Assembly (NCBI RefSeq): GCF_025195085.2
Contig: NZ_JANAVY020000017.1
Location: 24,558-88,557 of the forward strand
Reading direction: 5' to 3'
DNA: 64,000 bases
From: Vibrio intestinalis
GTDB taxonomy: Bacteria > Pseudomonadota > Gammaproteobacteria > Enterobacterales > Vibrionaceae
Shown: one piece after another, positions 50,608-59,735 of the stretch
Numbering within the stretch: the first letter of the stretch is position 1
Layout of the letters: each line of letters begins with the position of its first letter
Program-made: the position numbers and the translations under genes
Notes under the pieces: model-generated
What the model saw: only the letters and a program-made list of their open reading frames with translations
The model's database searches: none
Told to the model about the DNA's origin: nothing

Positions 50608-51984
50608 TTAGAGGAAGAATGGGCTTGGCTGGAATAGAGCTTCCACGTCAGGCACGTATTTCTTATCTACTAGGAACATTACTACGTGATCGTCTTGCTC
50701 AATCACAGTGCGGTCATGGGCAATAAGCACTTCTTCACCACGAACAATTGCGCCAATGGTCGTGCCCGGTGGTAATTTAATATCACCAATTGCACGGCCA
50801 ACCACTTTCGATGTGGTTTCATCACCGTGTGCAACCGCTTCGATTGCTTCGGCCGCACCACGACGCAGTGACGATACATTCACGATATCAGCACGACGCA
50901 CATGGGTTAGCAGCGCTGAAATAGTCGCTTGTTGCGGTGAGATCGCTACATCAATGACGCCACCTTGTACGAGGTCAACATAAGCGCCACGCTGGATCAG
51001 AACCATTACCTTCTTCGCGCCCATACGTTTTGCCAGCATGGCTGACATGATGTTGGTTTCATCTTCGTTGGTTAAAGCAATGAACACATCCACTTGGTCG
51101 ATGTTTTCTTCGGTTAGCAGCTCTTGGTCTGCTGCATCTCCACAGAACACGATAGTGTTTTCTAGTTCTTCAGACAGACGCTCAGCACGCTGATAGCTAC
51201 GTTCGATAAGCTTAACGCTGTAGGCTTGCTCAAGACGTTTAGCTAAGCTAGCACCGATGTTACCACCACCTACAATCATGATGCGGCGGTAAGGCTTCTC
51301 AAGGCGTTGTAGCTCACTCATCACAGAGCGAATATGGTTACTCGCGGCAACAAAGAACACTTCATCATCGGCTTCAATGATGGTGGTTCCTTGCGGGCGA
51401 ATTGGACGGCCTTGACGGAAAATCGCGGCTACACGGGTATCAATGTGTGGCATGTGCTCACGCAATGCAGAAAGTGCATTACCTACCAATGGGCCACCAT
51501 AATAGGCCTTAACCGCAACTAGGCTGACTTTCTGCTCTGCAAAGCTCACAACCTGAAGTGCACCAGGGTATTGAATCAAACGTTCAATATAGCTAGTGAC
51601 GAGCTCTTCTGGGGCGATTAGATGGTCAACGGGTACAGCGCCAGATTGGAACAACGCTTCTTTTTCTGAAAGGTATTGCGGAGAACGAATTCGAGCAATT
51701 CGGTTTGGCGTGTTAAACAGAGAAAAAGCAACCTGACATGCCGCCATGTTGGTTTCATCAGTGTTGGTTACTGCAACAAGCATATCGGCATCTTGTGCGC
51801 CGGCTTCACGCAGAATATCTGGGTGGCTGGCATGGCCATTGACCACTCGTAAATCATATTTATCTTGCAGTTCGCGCAAGCGGTCGCCATCTTTGTCAAC
51901 GATAGTAATATCGTTATTTTCGCCAACTAGGTTCTCAGCCAGCGTGCCACCCACTTGGCCTGCGCCAAGAATAATGATTTTCAT
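50608..51984 (-). CDS. trkA: Trk system regulatory protein TrkA
   Basis: TrkA is the peripheral cytoplasmic NAD(H)/nucleotide-binding regulator of TrkH. The 458-residue length fits the two-module form: N-terminal RCK with GAGQVGGTLAENLV (about residue 7), a second Rossmann fold with VGGGNIGASLAKRLEQ (about residue 238), and a TrkA-C domain after each. It precedes trkH and follows rsmB with a 156-base gap that carries a Vibrio palindrome. Confidence 0.97.
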   Translation of the reverse strand: MKIIILGAGQVGGTLAENLVGENNDITIVDKDGDRLRELQDKYDLRVVNGHASHPDILREAGAQDADMLVAVTNTDETNMAACQVAFSLFNTPNRIARIRSPQYLSEKEALFQSGAVPVDHLIAPEELVTSYIERLIQYPGALQVVSFAEQKVSLVAVKAYYGGPLVGNALSALREHMPHIDTRVAAIFRQGRPIRPQGTTIIEADDEVFFVAASNHIRSVMSELQRLEKPYRRIMIVGGGNIGASLAKRLEQAYSVKLIERSYQRAERLSEELENTIVFCGDAADQELLTEENIDQVDVFIALTNEDETNIMSAMLAKRMGAKKVMVLIQRGAYVDLVQGGVIDVAISPQQATISALLTHVRRADIVNVSSLRRGAAEAIEAVAHGDETTSKVVGRAIGDIKLPPGTTIGAIVRGEEVLIAHDRTVIEQDDHVVMFLVDKKYVPDVEALFQPSPFFL

Positions 51985-52017
51985 ACTGTTATCTCGTTTA
52001 AAGGCAACTTATTCAGT

Positions 52018-52053
52018 AATACCAATTCCACTGAGCTTTCACTGGAATTGAAA
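52018..52053. repeat. short Vibrio-type palindromic repeat between rsmB and trkA
   Basis: CAATTCCA (52023-52030) pairs with TGGAATTG (52043-52050), with TGA/TCA continuing the stem after a mismatch and a short loop. I recall similar TACCAATTCCA...TGGAATTGGTA sequences between genes in several vibrios. It carries no gene. It is weaker than the other repeats in this window. Confidence 0.45.
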
Positions 52054-52140
52054 TTAGTGCATGTTTGAAAGTATTCAATGCCTTGAAAATAATAGCGAAA
52101 CTTACAATAAGCAAGTTTCGCTTTGTTAACATCAGACTTA

Positions 52141-53421
52141 CTACGCGCGTTTGGTCATCACAGCGTAGTAGAAACCGTCCATATCTTCTTCACCCGGAAG
52201 AATCTGACGACCTGGGTTTTCAGGCTCAGAGCCCTGTAGTTCTGCATCTTGCGTACGCGCCAAGAATGCTTTTACTTGCTCTTTGTTCTCTTGCGGAGTG
52301 ATAGAGCAAGTAGCGTAAACTAAGGTGCCACCTGGTTTAAGTTGCTGCCACATCGCATCCAAAATTTCGCTTTGTAGCTCTGCTAGTGCGGCAATATCAT
52401 CCGCGCGGCGTAGCCATTTGATATCAGGGTGACGACGAATAACCCCTGTCGCTGAACAAGGTGCATCAAGTAGGATGCGATCGAACTTCTCACCACTCCA
52501 CCATTCTTGTGGGTAGCGCGCATCACCACAAATTACATCAGCGCGTAGTTCTAAGCGCTCAAGGTTGTCGTAAACACGATCGAGGCGCTTAGCATCGCTA
52601 TCGATGGCAACCACTTCAGTATCTTCTGTATGCTCAAGGATGTGTGCCGTTTTACCACCTGGCGCAGCACAACAATCAAGAATCAGTTCACCGTTTTTAG
52701 GTTGTAGATAGTTTACTGATAATTGCGCCGCAGCGTCTTGCACTGATACCCAGCCACGGTCAAAGCCCGGTAGTAGAGTAACATCGCAAGGCGACGCCAA
52801 TTTTATCGCGTCTTCTGCTTCTGGATGAATGGTGTATTCAATGTTTTCGCTTTTCAGTAGCTCAAGGTATTCATCTCGCGTGTGGTGCTGGCGGTTCACA
52901 CGTAGCCACATAGGTGCTTTGCTGTTGTTTGATTCAACCAGCTGTTCCCATTGCTCTGGGTAGCTCTCTTGCAGCATTTTCAGTAGCCAGTTTGGGTGGC
53001 CATATTTACCAGCAGTGTGGCTAACGGCTTTTTCATCCAGCGCTTCTTGATCGCGTAGGTAGCTACGTAGCACAGCATTAATCAGGCCACGAAGGCTTGG
53101 ACCACGAAGCGTTTTTGTTCCTTCCACGGTTTCAGCAACCGCTGCGTGAGCAGGGATACGCATGAAGCTCAGCTGGTAAATACCAACCAAGATAAGGTGG
53201 TGGAATACACGCTTTTTGCCCTTCAGGGGATTATCCATCAGCTCATTGGCAATTGACTCTAAGCGTGGCAAGTAACGCAGAGCACCGTAGCAGATCTCTT
53301 GTAATAGAGCGTGGTCTCTTGGTCGAATGGTTTTTTGAGCAGCAGGAAGTGCGTGAGAAAGAGATTGGCCTTTGTCGACCACTTGGAACAAAACGTTGGC
53401 AGCAGCAGCGCGAACATTCAT
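52141..53421 (-). CDS. rsmB: 16S rRNA (cytosine-967-C5)-methyltransferase RsmB
   Basis: RsmB (Sun/Fmu) methylates C967 of 16S rRNA. The 426-residue product starts MNVRAAAANVLFQVVDKGQS. It has an N-terminal NusB-like RNA-binding domain (to about 140) and a C-terminal Rossmann methyltransferase domain with CCAAPGGKTAHILE (about 245) and the catalytic cysteines in LLDAPCSATGVIRRHPDIKW and YATCSITPQEN. It follows fmt with a 145-base gap that contains a Vibrio repeat. Confidence 0.97.
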   Translation of the reverse strand: MNVRAAAANVLFQVVDKGQSLSHALPAAQKTIRPRDHALLQEICYGALRYLPRLESIANELMDNPLKGKKRVFHHLILVGIYQLSFMRIPAHAAVAETVEGTKTLRGPSLRGLINAVLRSYLRDQEALDEKAVSHTAGKYGHPNWLLKMLQESYPEQWEQLVESNNSKAPMWLRVNRQHHTRDEYLELLKSENIEYTIHPEAEDAIKLASPCDVTLLPGFDRGWVSVQDAAAQLSVNYLQPKNGELILDCCAAPGGKTAHILEHTEDTEVVAIDSDAKRLDRVYDNLERLELRADVICGDARYPQEWWSGEKFDRILLDAPCSATGVIRRHPDIKWLRRADDIAALAELQSEILDAMWQQLKPGGTLVYATCSITPQENKEQVKAFLARTQDAELQGSEPENPGRQILPGEEDMDGFYYAVMTKRA

Positions 53422-53442
53422 GGTGAATACCTTTTGTTAAGG

Positions 53443-53540
53443 CGAGATCATCTCTGATCTCGAAATGTACGTAATCCTCGTTATATTTGAAGTCGCAGCA
53501 TTGTTGTTTTGCTGCAACTCCAACTATTTCGAGGATGATT
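53443..53540. repeat. Vibrio dispersed palindromic repeat between fmt and rsmB
   Basis: Two hairpins are adjacent: CGAGATCA-TCTC-TGATCTCG (53443-53462), perfect, and a larger one in which ATCCTCG (53474-53480) pairs with CGAGGAT (53530-53536) and AGTcGCAGC with GCTGCaACT. I recognise this sequence as a dispersed Vibrio intergenic element; its chance translation (ILEIVGVAAKQQCCDFKYNE) recurs in spurious Vibrio ORFs. It sits inside the def-fmt-rsmB operon. Confidence 0.7.
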
Positions 53541-53566
53541 ATTAAGCCCAACTGGACTTAAATTTA

Positions 53567-54514
53567 TTAGCTAAGAACGCTACCTACAGCGAACCAGTCA
53601 GCGCGAGAGTTAAGAATATCTTGCACTGACATTGCTTTTTTACCCGGTACTTGCAGTTGCTCTAGCGCAAGGACACCTTGGCCTGTTGCAACGTAGATGC
53701 CGGTTTTATCTGCTTGCAGAATCGTACCTGCAGGCTTGTCAGACGTTTGCTCAGCAACACGGCTTTGCCATACTTTGATGCTGTTCTCTGCCGCTTCAAA
53801 ATGGCTCATTGGCCATGGATTGAATGCGCGTACACAACGTTCGATGTGAGTTGCGTCTTCGCTCCAGTCAATGCGAGCTTCTTCTTTGCTGAGTTTCTTA
53901 GCGTAGTTAGCAAGCTCATCGTCTTGCTTTACTGGAACTGCTGTACCAGCGGCGATGTCATTGATGCACTCAACCAAGGCTTGTGGGCCTAGTTCAGCCA
54001 GTTTGCCGTACATAGATGCACTGGTGTCAGGTGCTTCAATTGGCAGTGTGGCGATTTTCAGCATGTCGCCAGTATCTAGGCCGATATCCATCTGCATGAT
54101 GGTCACGCCTGTTTCCGCATCACCCGCCCAAATTGAACGTTGAATTGGAGCGGCACCGCGCCAGCGTGGAAGAATTGAGCCATGTACGTTGATACAACCT
54201 AGTTTAGGAGTATCAAGTACCGCTTGAGGTAGCAGAAGACCGTAAGCGACCACGACCATGATGTCCGCATTGAGGTCAGCAAGCTCTTGTTTCGCTTCAT
54301 CTGATTTGAAGTTTTCTGGCTGGTAAACCGGAACATTGTGCTCAAGGGCTAGGTTTTTTACCGCGCTTGCTGTCAGCTTTTTACCACGACCCGCAGGGCG
54401 GTCAGGGTTAGTGTATGCTGCAATAACTTCGTGCTCCGAAGACAACAACGCCGCCATATGCTGGGCGGCGAAGTCCGGAGTACCTGCAAAAACAATTCTT
54501 AATGGTTTGCTCAA
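53567..54514 (-). CDS. fmt: methionyl-tRNA formyltransferase
   Basis: Fmt formylates initiator Met-tRNA using 10-formyl-tetrahydrofolate. The 315-residue product starts MSKPLRIVFAGTPDFAAQHM. It has the catalytic/substrate motifs NVHGSILPRWRGAAPIQRSI (about 107) and TGVTIMQMDIGLDTGDM, and a C-terminal OB-like domain. It is 30 bases downstream of def and shares the def-fmt-rsmB order of many proteobacteria. Confidence 0.97.
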   Translation of the reverse strand: MSKPLRIVFAGTPDFAAQHMAALLSSEHEVIAAYTNPDRPAGRGKKLTASAVKNLALEHNVPVYQPENFKSDEAKQELADLNADIMVVVAYGLLLPQAVLDTPKLGCINVHGSILPRWRGAAPIQRSIWAGDAETGVTIMQMDIGLDTGDMLKIATLPIEAPDTSASMYGKLAELGPQALVECINDIAAGTAVPVKQDDELANYAKKLSKEEARIDWSEDATHIERCVRAFNPWPMSHFEAAENSIKVWQSRVAEQTSDKPAGTILQADKTGIYVATGQGVLALEQLQVPGKKAMSVQDILNSRADWFAVGSVLS

Positions 54515-54544
54515 GGTACCATCCTTACTTAATTGGGTTAGCGA

Positions 54545-55066
54545 TTAAGCTTTATTAGACTGTTTCTCGTTGAAACGCTTAATCTTAGCTAGCTTATCTT
54601 GAATGCGCTTACGCTTTAGAGGCGAAAGGTAGTCAACAAACAGTTTGCCTTCTAGGTGGTCAAGCTCATGTTGCACACAGATAGCAAGTAGGTCATCTGC
54701 ATCGAATGTGAACTCTTCACCTTCACGGTTAAGCGCTTTTACTGATACTTCTGCTGCACGTGGCACAAGTGCGCGCGCACCAGGAACTGATAGGCAACCT
54801 TCTTCGATGCCATCATCACCACGTTTTTCTGTGATCTCAGGATTGATCAGTACCATAGGCTCATCGCGAGTCTCGGAAATATCGATAACTACGATGCGCT
54901 GGTGGATATCAACTTGCGTTGCAGCAAGGCCGATACCTTCTTCGTCGTACATGGTTTCAATCATGTCGTCGACGATTTTTTGAATCTCTGGAGTAACCGC
55001 TTCTACAGGCTTCGCGACAGTGCGAAGGCGATCATCCGGGAATGTTAATACTTGTAATACAGACAT
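54545..55066 (-). CDS. def: peptide deformylase
   Basis: Def removes the formyl group from nascent proteins. I start it at 55066 (MSVLQVLTFPDDRLRTVA), giving 173 residues; a longer in-frame start begins with TTG and has no homology. The three metal-site motifs are GIGLAATQ (about 45), EGCLSVPG (about 90) and HELDH (about 134). It is the first gene of def-fmt-rsmB-trkA-trkH and is divergent from the LysM gene. Confidence 0.97.
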   Translation of the reverse strand: MSVLQVLTFPDDRLRTVAKPVEAVTPEIQKIVDDMIETMYDEEGIGLAATQVDIHQRIVVIDISETRDEPMVLINPEITEKRGDDGIEEGCLSVPGARALVPRAAEVSVKALNREGEEFTFDADDLLAICVQHELDHLEGKLFVDYLSPLKRKRIQDKLAKIKRFNEKQSNKA

Positions 55067-55246
55067 ATACACTCGAAATGTTGAACTGTGCCGAATCAGG
55101 GTAAACCTCGTTGGCTCAATTCTAGACATTTTAGACCTCAAATGACAGCATCATTACGTTTTTTGCGCAGCTTTAGTGTTGAATAAATAACCGCAAAAAG
55201 CCCGAGGTTTTGTTGCTCCATAACGGTTTTAACACAAGGATTGGCT

Positions 55247-56329
55247 ATGTATCGAGTAAGGCTCAAAGCACTGCTTACACTCGCAGCTCTCGTTGCCGCA
55301 CCATTTAGCTGGGCTGAATCAGCGCTGAAAATAAAAAATGATGCCCCGCAAACTTACACAGTGGTGAAAGGCGATACCTTATGGGATATCTCTGAACTGT
55401 ACCTTGATAATCCATGGTTATGGCCAAGACTTTGGCAGGCAAACAGCTACATCAATAATCCGCACCTTATTTATCCTGGCGACAAACTCAATCTTATTTG
55501 GCGTAATGGTCAACCATTGTTGAGCCTCAAAACCATGGTGAAGCTTAGCCCTCGCGTTCGCCTACTAGATAAACAAGCGGTACCTGTAGTGAGTGAAAGC
55601 CTCGTCTTGCCTTACTTAGAATCAGATCGACTATTGACGCTCTTGTCGTTGCAGCAAGTTGACCGCGTATTGGGTTCAAGTAATGGTAAGCAGTTTCTAA
55701 CCAATGAAGACGTGCTTTATATCAGTGGTCAGCAGAGTAAAACGCAGTGGGGAATTTATCGCGAGGTGGAAACCTTTACCCGTGAAGAGCAGCGCGTCGT
55801 AGCTTTAAAACAAGTGGCTTGGGGTGAGTTGAGCTCGGCAGATGCGGATATGAGTTCGCTGCGCATTACTCAGCAAGTCCAAGAAATATTGGTCGATGAT
55901 ATTGCTCTACCAGCAGTAGAGAGTGACAAAGGTGAATTGACCACGACCTTCTACCCACAGCCATCGCCGGCTGAAAGTGTGGCGCATATTCTCGGGACAT
56001 TAGAGGGCAGTCAGTATGTGGGTCAAAACCAAGTGGTAGTGATTGACCGTGGCGAGCAAGATAACTTAACTCAAGGCAGTATGTTTGAATTGTATAAACA
56101 TGGCGCTGCAGTGAGTGCTAAGCAATCAGCATCGAAAGTGGTTGAGAAAGCGGTCAAAGACAAATTGACAATGCCTAATCAACGTATTGGTAGCTTAATG
56201 GTGATTCGCCCTTATCAACACTTTAGTTTGGCTTTGGTAACGGAAAGCTTACAGCCGATCGGCAAAGATACCTTAGTTCAAGCGCCAGTCGTGCCTGATA
56301 GTGCTCATCAGGAGTTGAGCACGCAATGA
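55247..56329 (+). CDS. LysM-domain secreted protein
   Basis: This 360-residue envelope protein has a signal peptide (MYRVRLKALLTLAALVAAPF, cleaved after SWA). A LysM peptidoglycan-binding domain follows at about residues 34-82 (YTVVKGDTLWDISELYLDNP, NPHLIYPGDKLNLIW). The long C-terminal region is unrecognised. I use the ATG at 55247; an upstream TTG is also possible. Its stop overlaps the dprA start by four bases. In E. coli the orthologous position upstream of dprA also holds a LysM gene. Confidence 0.9.
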   Translation: MYRVRLKALLTLAALVAAPFSWAESALKIKNDAPQTYTVVKGDTLWDISELYLDNPWLWPRLWQANSYINNPHLIYPGDKLNLIWRNGQPLLSLKTMVKLSPRVRLLDKQAVPVVSESLVLPYLESDRLLTLLSLQQVDRVLGSSNGKQFLTNEDVLYISGQQSKTQWGIYREVETFTREEQRVVALKQVAWGELSSADADMSSLRITQQVQEILVDDIALPAVESDKGELTTTFYPQPSPAESVAHILGTLEGSQYVGQNQVVVIDRGEQDNLTQGSMFELYKHGAAVSAKQSASKVVEKAVKDKLTMPNQRIGSLMVIRPYQHFSLALVTESLQPIGKDTLVQAPVVPDSAHQELSTQ

Positions 56330-57453
56330 CCCAAGAAGCGCTTCGCGCTTGGTTAACGCTCTACTTTACCCCGCGGCTAGGTCCTAAAGGCCTAGCCCGT
56401 TTGCAAACTAAAGACAGTTTGGAAAACATCGTCCACTCTTCCCCTTCTGCGTTATCGGCACTTGGTTTTACTTCTACTCAAATTGAATATATTCGAAATG
56501 GCAGTATCGCTTATGTTGAGCAGTGCTTTGAATGGCAGCAACAAAGTGAAGACAACCATATCCTTTGTTTGCAAGACGCTGATTATCCGCCATTACTAAA
56601 ACAAGTGACTGCGCCACCTGCTATCCTTTTTGTATCAGGCAGAAGAAATGTGCTGGCTAAACCTCAAGTGGCTATCGTTGGCAGCCGAAATGCCAGTGTG
56701 GATGGCTTAGCTTCGGCAAAATCGTTCGCTAAAAATTTTGCTGAGCAAGGTCTAGTAGTTACCAGTGGGCTTGCATTAGGGATTGATGGTCATGCTCATG
56801 ACGGGGCGTTGCAAGGAAACGGAGAAACCATTGCTGTGCTTGGATGTGGCTTGCAGAACATCTACCCCGCGCGTCATCGAAAACTGGCAGAAAGAGTCAG
56901 GCAGCAAGGGGCGTTAGTTTCAGAGTTTCACCCGACGATTCAACCTAAAGCGGATAACTTCCCACGTCGCAATCGGATCATCAGTGGTTTGTCGGTGGGC
57001 GTGATGGTTATCGAGGCCGCAGAGAAAAGTGGTTCTTTGATTACCGCTCGCTATGCCGCAGAGCAGGGTCGAGAGGTGTTTGCCTTACCCGGCTCTATTC
57101 ACCACCCGCAATCGCGTGGATGTAACTCATTGATCAAACAAGGCGCGTGTTTAGTACAAAGTGTTGAAGATGTCGTCAATGAAATCGAAACCTTGCTGCG
57201 TTGGTCTGATATTAATAAGCCTTTGCAACAGCAACCAAAGCAAAATGATTGGATTGAACAAATCGATAGTAAACAACAATTGCCATTTGCTGATCTTCTA
57301 GCTAACGTAGGCAATGAAGTGACGCCGGTTGATATTCTTGCACAGCGGACCAATATACCAGTGCATGAAGTCATGTTGCAGCTTTTAGAGCTTGAGCTCT
57401 CAGGGCATGTTGTTGCGGTTTCTGGTGGCTATATTCGTAAGGGGAGGGGCTAG
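56326..57453 (+). CDS. dprA: DNA processing protein DprA
   Basis: DprA (Smf) binds incoming single-stranded DNA and loads RecA during natural transformation. The 375-residue product has the Rossmann-like DprA fold: VAIVGSRNASVDGL, GLALGIDGHAHDGAL (about 142), GCGLQNIYPARHR, SGLSVGVMVIEAAEKSGSLI and FALPGSI. A C-terminal winged-helix region follows (about 300-375). It overlaps the LysM gene by four bases and is followed after two bases by smg. Together with comM in this window it suggests competence. Confidence 0.96.
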   Translation: MTQEALRAWLTLYFTPRLGPKGLARLQTKDSLENIVHSSPSALSALGFTSTQIEYIRNGSIAYVEQCFEWQQQSEDNHILCLQDADYPPLLKQVTAPPAILFVSGRRNVLAKPQVAIVGSRNASVDGLASAKSFAKNFAEQGLVVTSGLALGIDGHAHDGALQGNGETIAVLGCGLQNIYPARHRKLAERVRQQGALVSEFHPTIQPKADNFPRRNRIISGLSVGVMVIEAAEKSGSLITARYAAEQGREVFALPGSIHHPQSRGCNSLIKQGACLVQSVEDVVNEIETLLRWSDINKPLQQQPKQNDWIEQIDSKQQLPFADLLANVGNEVTPVDILAQRTNIPVHEVMLQLLELELSGHVVAVSGGYIRKGRG

Positions 57454-57455
57454 CT

Positions 57456-57935
57456 ATGATGATGGATATCCTAATGTATCTATTTGAAACTTACATCCAT
57501 AGCGATGCTGAGTTACAGGTCAATCAAGATGAGTTAGAAGATGAATTGCTTCGCGCTGGTTTTGATCAAAAAGACATATATAAAGCCCTTGTCTGGCGAG
57601 AAGAGCTTGCGGCACTGCAACAAAGTGAAACGCACTCCGCTATTTCAGTATCAAGTGGTGCAGTCTCTACGCGCATTTTTAGTGATAAAGAGATGGCGCG
57701 CCTCGATCTTGAGTGTCGTGGTTTCTTGATGTTTCTAGAACAAGTTAATGTACTTAATACTGAAACTCGCGAAATGGTCATTGACCGCGTGATGGGTTTA
57801 GAGACTCAAGAGTTCGAACTCGATGATCTTAAATGGATTGTGTTGATGGTACTGTTTAACGTACCGGGCAACGAAAACGCCTACACGCTAATGGAAGAGC
57901 TTTTGTACAGTAAAGAACAAGGTATTCTTCATTAG
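57456..57935 (+). CDS. smg: Smg family protein (DUF494)
   Basis: Smg is a conserved protein of unknown function, always found beside dprA. The product starts MMMDILMYLFETYIH; the first ATG is given, but a start two codons later would match E. coli length better. The C-terminal block TREMVIDRVMGLETQEFELD and LKWIVLMVLFNVPGNENAYT is diagnostic. A strong GGGGAGGGG site lies just upstream, overlapping the dprA end. Confidence 0.93.
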   Translation: MMMDILMYLFETYIHSDAELQVNQDELEDELLRAGFDQKDIYKALVWREELAALQQSETHSAISVSSGAVSTRIFSDKEMARLDLECRGFLMFLEQVNVLNTETREMVIDRVMGLETQEFELDDLKWIVLMVLFNVPGNENAYTLMEELLYSKEQGILH

Positions 57936-57946
57936 ATTGAGTCGCG

Positions 57947-58525
57947 ATGAGTAGTAAAATCGATCAACAGTTATTCTCCGCTCATGAGCACGCCCTAGAG
58001 CATCAAGCTTGTCCTAAATGTCAGGAACAAGGGCGTGATGGCGAACTGCAATTACGCCATGGTAAACATGGCCCATTCCTAGGTTGTCACTTGTATCCAG
58101 CCTGTGACTACATAAAACCACTGCACCAAAATGATGGACATGTGATTAAAGAGCTTGGCGTGCCTTGCCCTGATTGCAGTCATGAATTGGTACTGCGCCA
58201 AGGTCGCTATGGGATGTTTATTGGTTGTAGCCATTACCCTCAATGCAATCATATAGAGTCGTTAGATCAACCAGAAGAAGAGCAAGCCGATCACATTGCT
58301 TGCCCTGAATGTGGCAAAGGTGAATTGGTTGAGCGCAAAACCCGTTTCGGCAAACTATTTTACGCTTGCGATAACTACCCTAAGTGTAAGTTTGCGGTTA
58401 ATCAGCCCCCTGTCATGGGCAAGTGTGAGAAATGCGGTTTTGGTTTATTGGTAGAAAAGAAGCTTGCCAGTGGCACTAAGTTGCAATGTGCTGACCGAAA
58501 GTGTCATCACACTCAACAAAGCTAA
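57947..58525 (+). CDS. yrdD: YrdD-like zinc-finger protein (topoisomerase C4 fingers)
   Basis: This 192-residue protein carries several four-cysteine zinc fingers of the topoisomerase I C-terminal type: CPKCQEQG...CHLYPACDYIKP, CPDCSHEL...CSHYPQCNHI, CPECGKGE...CDNYPKCKFA and a final CEKCGFG...CADRKC. It most likely binds nucleic acid. It follows smg by 11 bases and ends the LysM-dprA-smg-yrdD unit at a bidirectional terminator. Confidence 0.92.
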   Translation: MSSKIDQQLFSAHEHALEHQACPKCQEQGRDGELQLRHGKHGPFLGCHLYPACDYIKPLHQNDGHVIKELGVPCPDCSHELVLRQGRYGMFIGCSHYPQCNHIESLDQPEEEQADHIACPECGKGELVERKTRFGKLFYACDNYPKCKFAVNQPPVMGKCEKCGFGLLVEKKLASGTKLQCADRKCHHTQQS

Positions 58526-58550
58526 TTTTCGATGTTAGCGAATCAGATAT

Positions 58551-58579
58551 AAAAAACGGCGCTCGATGCGCCGTTTTTT
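58551..58579. terminator. bidirectional terminator between yrdD and purK
   Basis: AAAAAACGGCGC and GCGCCGTTTTTT form a perfect 12-bp stem with a five-base loop between convergent genes. Confidence 0.93.
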
Positions 58580-58598
58580 ATTGAAGGGTCAAGCTTAA

Positions 58599-59732
58599 TT
58601 AGCTTTTAATGCTCGCGGCAAATTCATGAACCGCAGGGAAAGCTTGCTCATCTAGCATTTCCGCTAGTGCGCAAAGTTTACGCTGCAACTCACCAGTGTA
58701 GTCACCACACACATTGATGTGACCCATCTTACGACCAGCACGTTTTTCTTTGCCGTACCAGTGAATATGACAACCATCCATCGCCATTAATGACTCAGGC
58801 AAGATGTCTTCACCAAGGATGTTGATCATTGACGTTTCGCGAACCAATTTGGTGCTACCAAGTGGCAAGCCACATACCGCACGTAAGTGGTTTTCAAACT
58901 GACAAGTTTCCGCACCTTGTTGTGTCCAGTGACCGGAGTTATGTACACGAGGAGCAATTTCGTTAACTAGCAGTGTGCCATCCACATCGAAAAATTCGAG
59001 TGCCAACACGCCCACATAGTTCAAGCTGTCGGCAACCGCTTGGAACATCTGCTTAGCTTGTTGTTGCAGACCTTGATCAGCAATCGCCGTCGATAAACTC
59101 AGCACACCATCGGTATGAATGTTCTCAGCAAGAGGGTAAACCGCCACAGAGCCATCTTTACCACGAGCTCCAACTAATGACACTTCTCGATTAAAAGGCA
59201 CAAACTCTTCGGCTACGATGGCTTGAGTGGGGGTAGCGGCTATGCACTCTGCCATCTCTTGCCAAATCGCGTCAGCTTGGCTGGCATCTTTTAAACGCCA
59301 CTGGCCTTTGCCGTCATAACCACCAAGAGCACTTTTTAGCACCATCGGAATGCCGACGTAGTCAATCGCGTGTTGGAAGTCTTCACGAGTTTCAATTACG
59401 GCATACTTGGCGTTACGTACTTTTGCTTCATCTAATAGCGCTTTTTCAATGCGGCGATCACCGCCTGATTTAATTGCTTGAGCGGAAGGGAGAAACTTAC
59501 CGCTGCGCTCGCACACTTCAAGAATATCGTGAGGGATATGTTCGAACTCCGCTGTGATGACATCGGCTTGTGCAATCGCACTCTCTAAGCCATGACCAAT
59601 CACCGCTTGAGTCAGTGGATGTACGACATTGCCACTACCAACATCATAAGCAGATAGCTCAATATTTAGTGGCGCACCAGCCAATGACATCATGCGTGCC
59701 AGTTGGCCTGCACCTAACACCAATACGTGCAT
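58599..59732 (-). CDS. purK: 5-(carboxyamino)imidazole ribonucleotide synthase
   Basis: PurK is the ATP-grasp enzyme that carboxylates AIR to N5-CAIR in purine synthesis. The 377-residue product starts MHVLVLGAGQLARMMSLAGA. Typical motifs include ITAEFEHIP, KSALGGYDGKGQ, VAEEFVPFNREVSLVG and VNEIAPRVHNSGHWTQQG. It follows purE by three bases. The pair is inserted in the opposite orientation between yrdD and tsaC. Confidence 0.96.
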   Translation of the reverse strand: MHVLVLGAGQLARMMSLAGAPLNIELSAYDVGSGNVVHPLTQAVIGHGLESAIAQADVITAEFEHIPHDILEVCERSGKFLPSAQAIKSGGDRRIEKALLDEAKVRNAKYAVIETREDFQHAIDYVGIPMVLKSALGGYDGKGQWRLKDASQADAIWQEMAECIAATPTQAIVAEEFVPFNREVSLVGARGKDGSVAVYPLAENIHTDGVLSLSTAIADQGLQQQAKQMFQAVADSLNYVGVLALEFFDVDGTLLVNEIAPRVHNSGHWTQQGAETCQFENHLRAVCGLPLGSTKLVRETSMINILGEDILPESLMAMDGCHIHWYGKEKRAGRKMGHINVCGDYTGELQRKLCALAEMLDEQAFPAVHEFAASIKS

Positions 59733-59735
59733 GGT

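Noticed and set aside
53243..53551. A 102-codon frame on the minus strand starting before rsmB
   Set aside because: Its first part is the dispersed Vibrio palindrome and the rest is rsmB in another frame.
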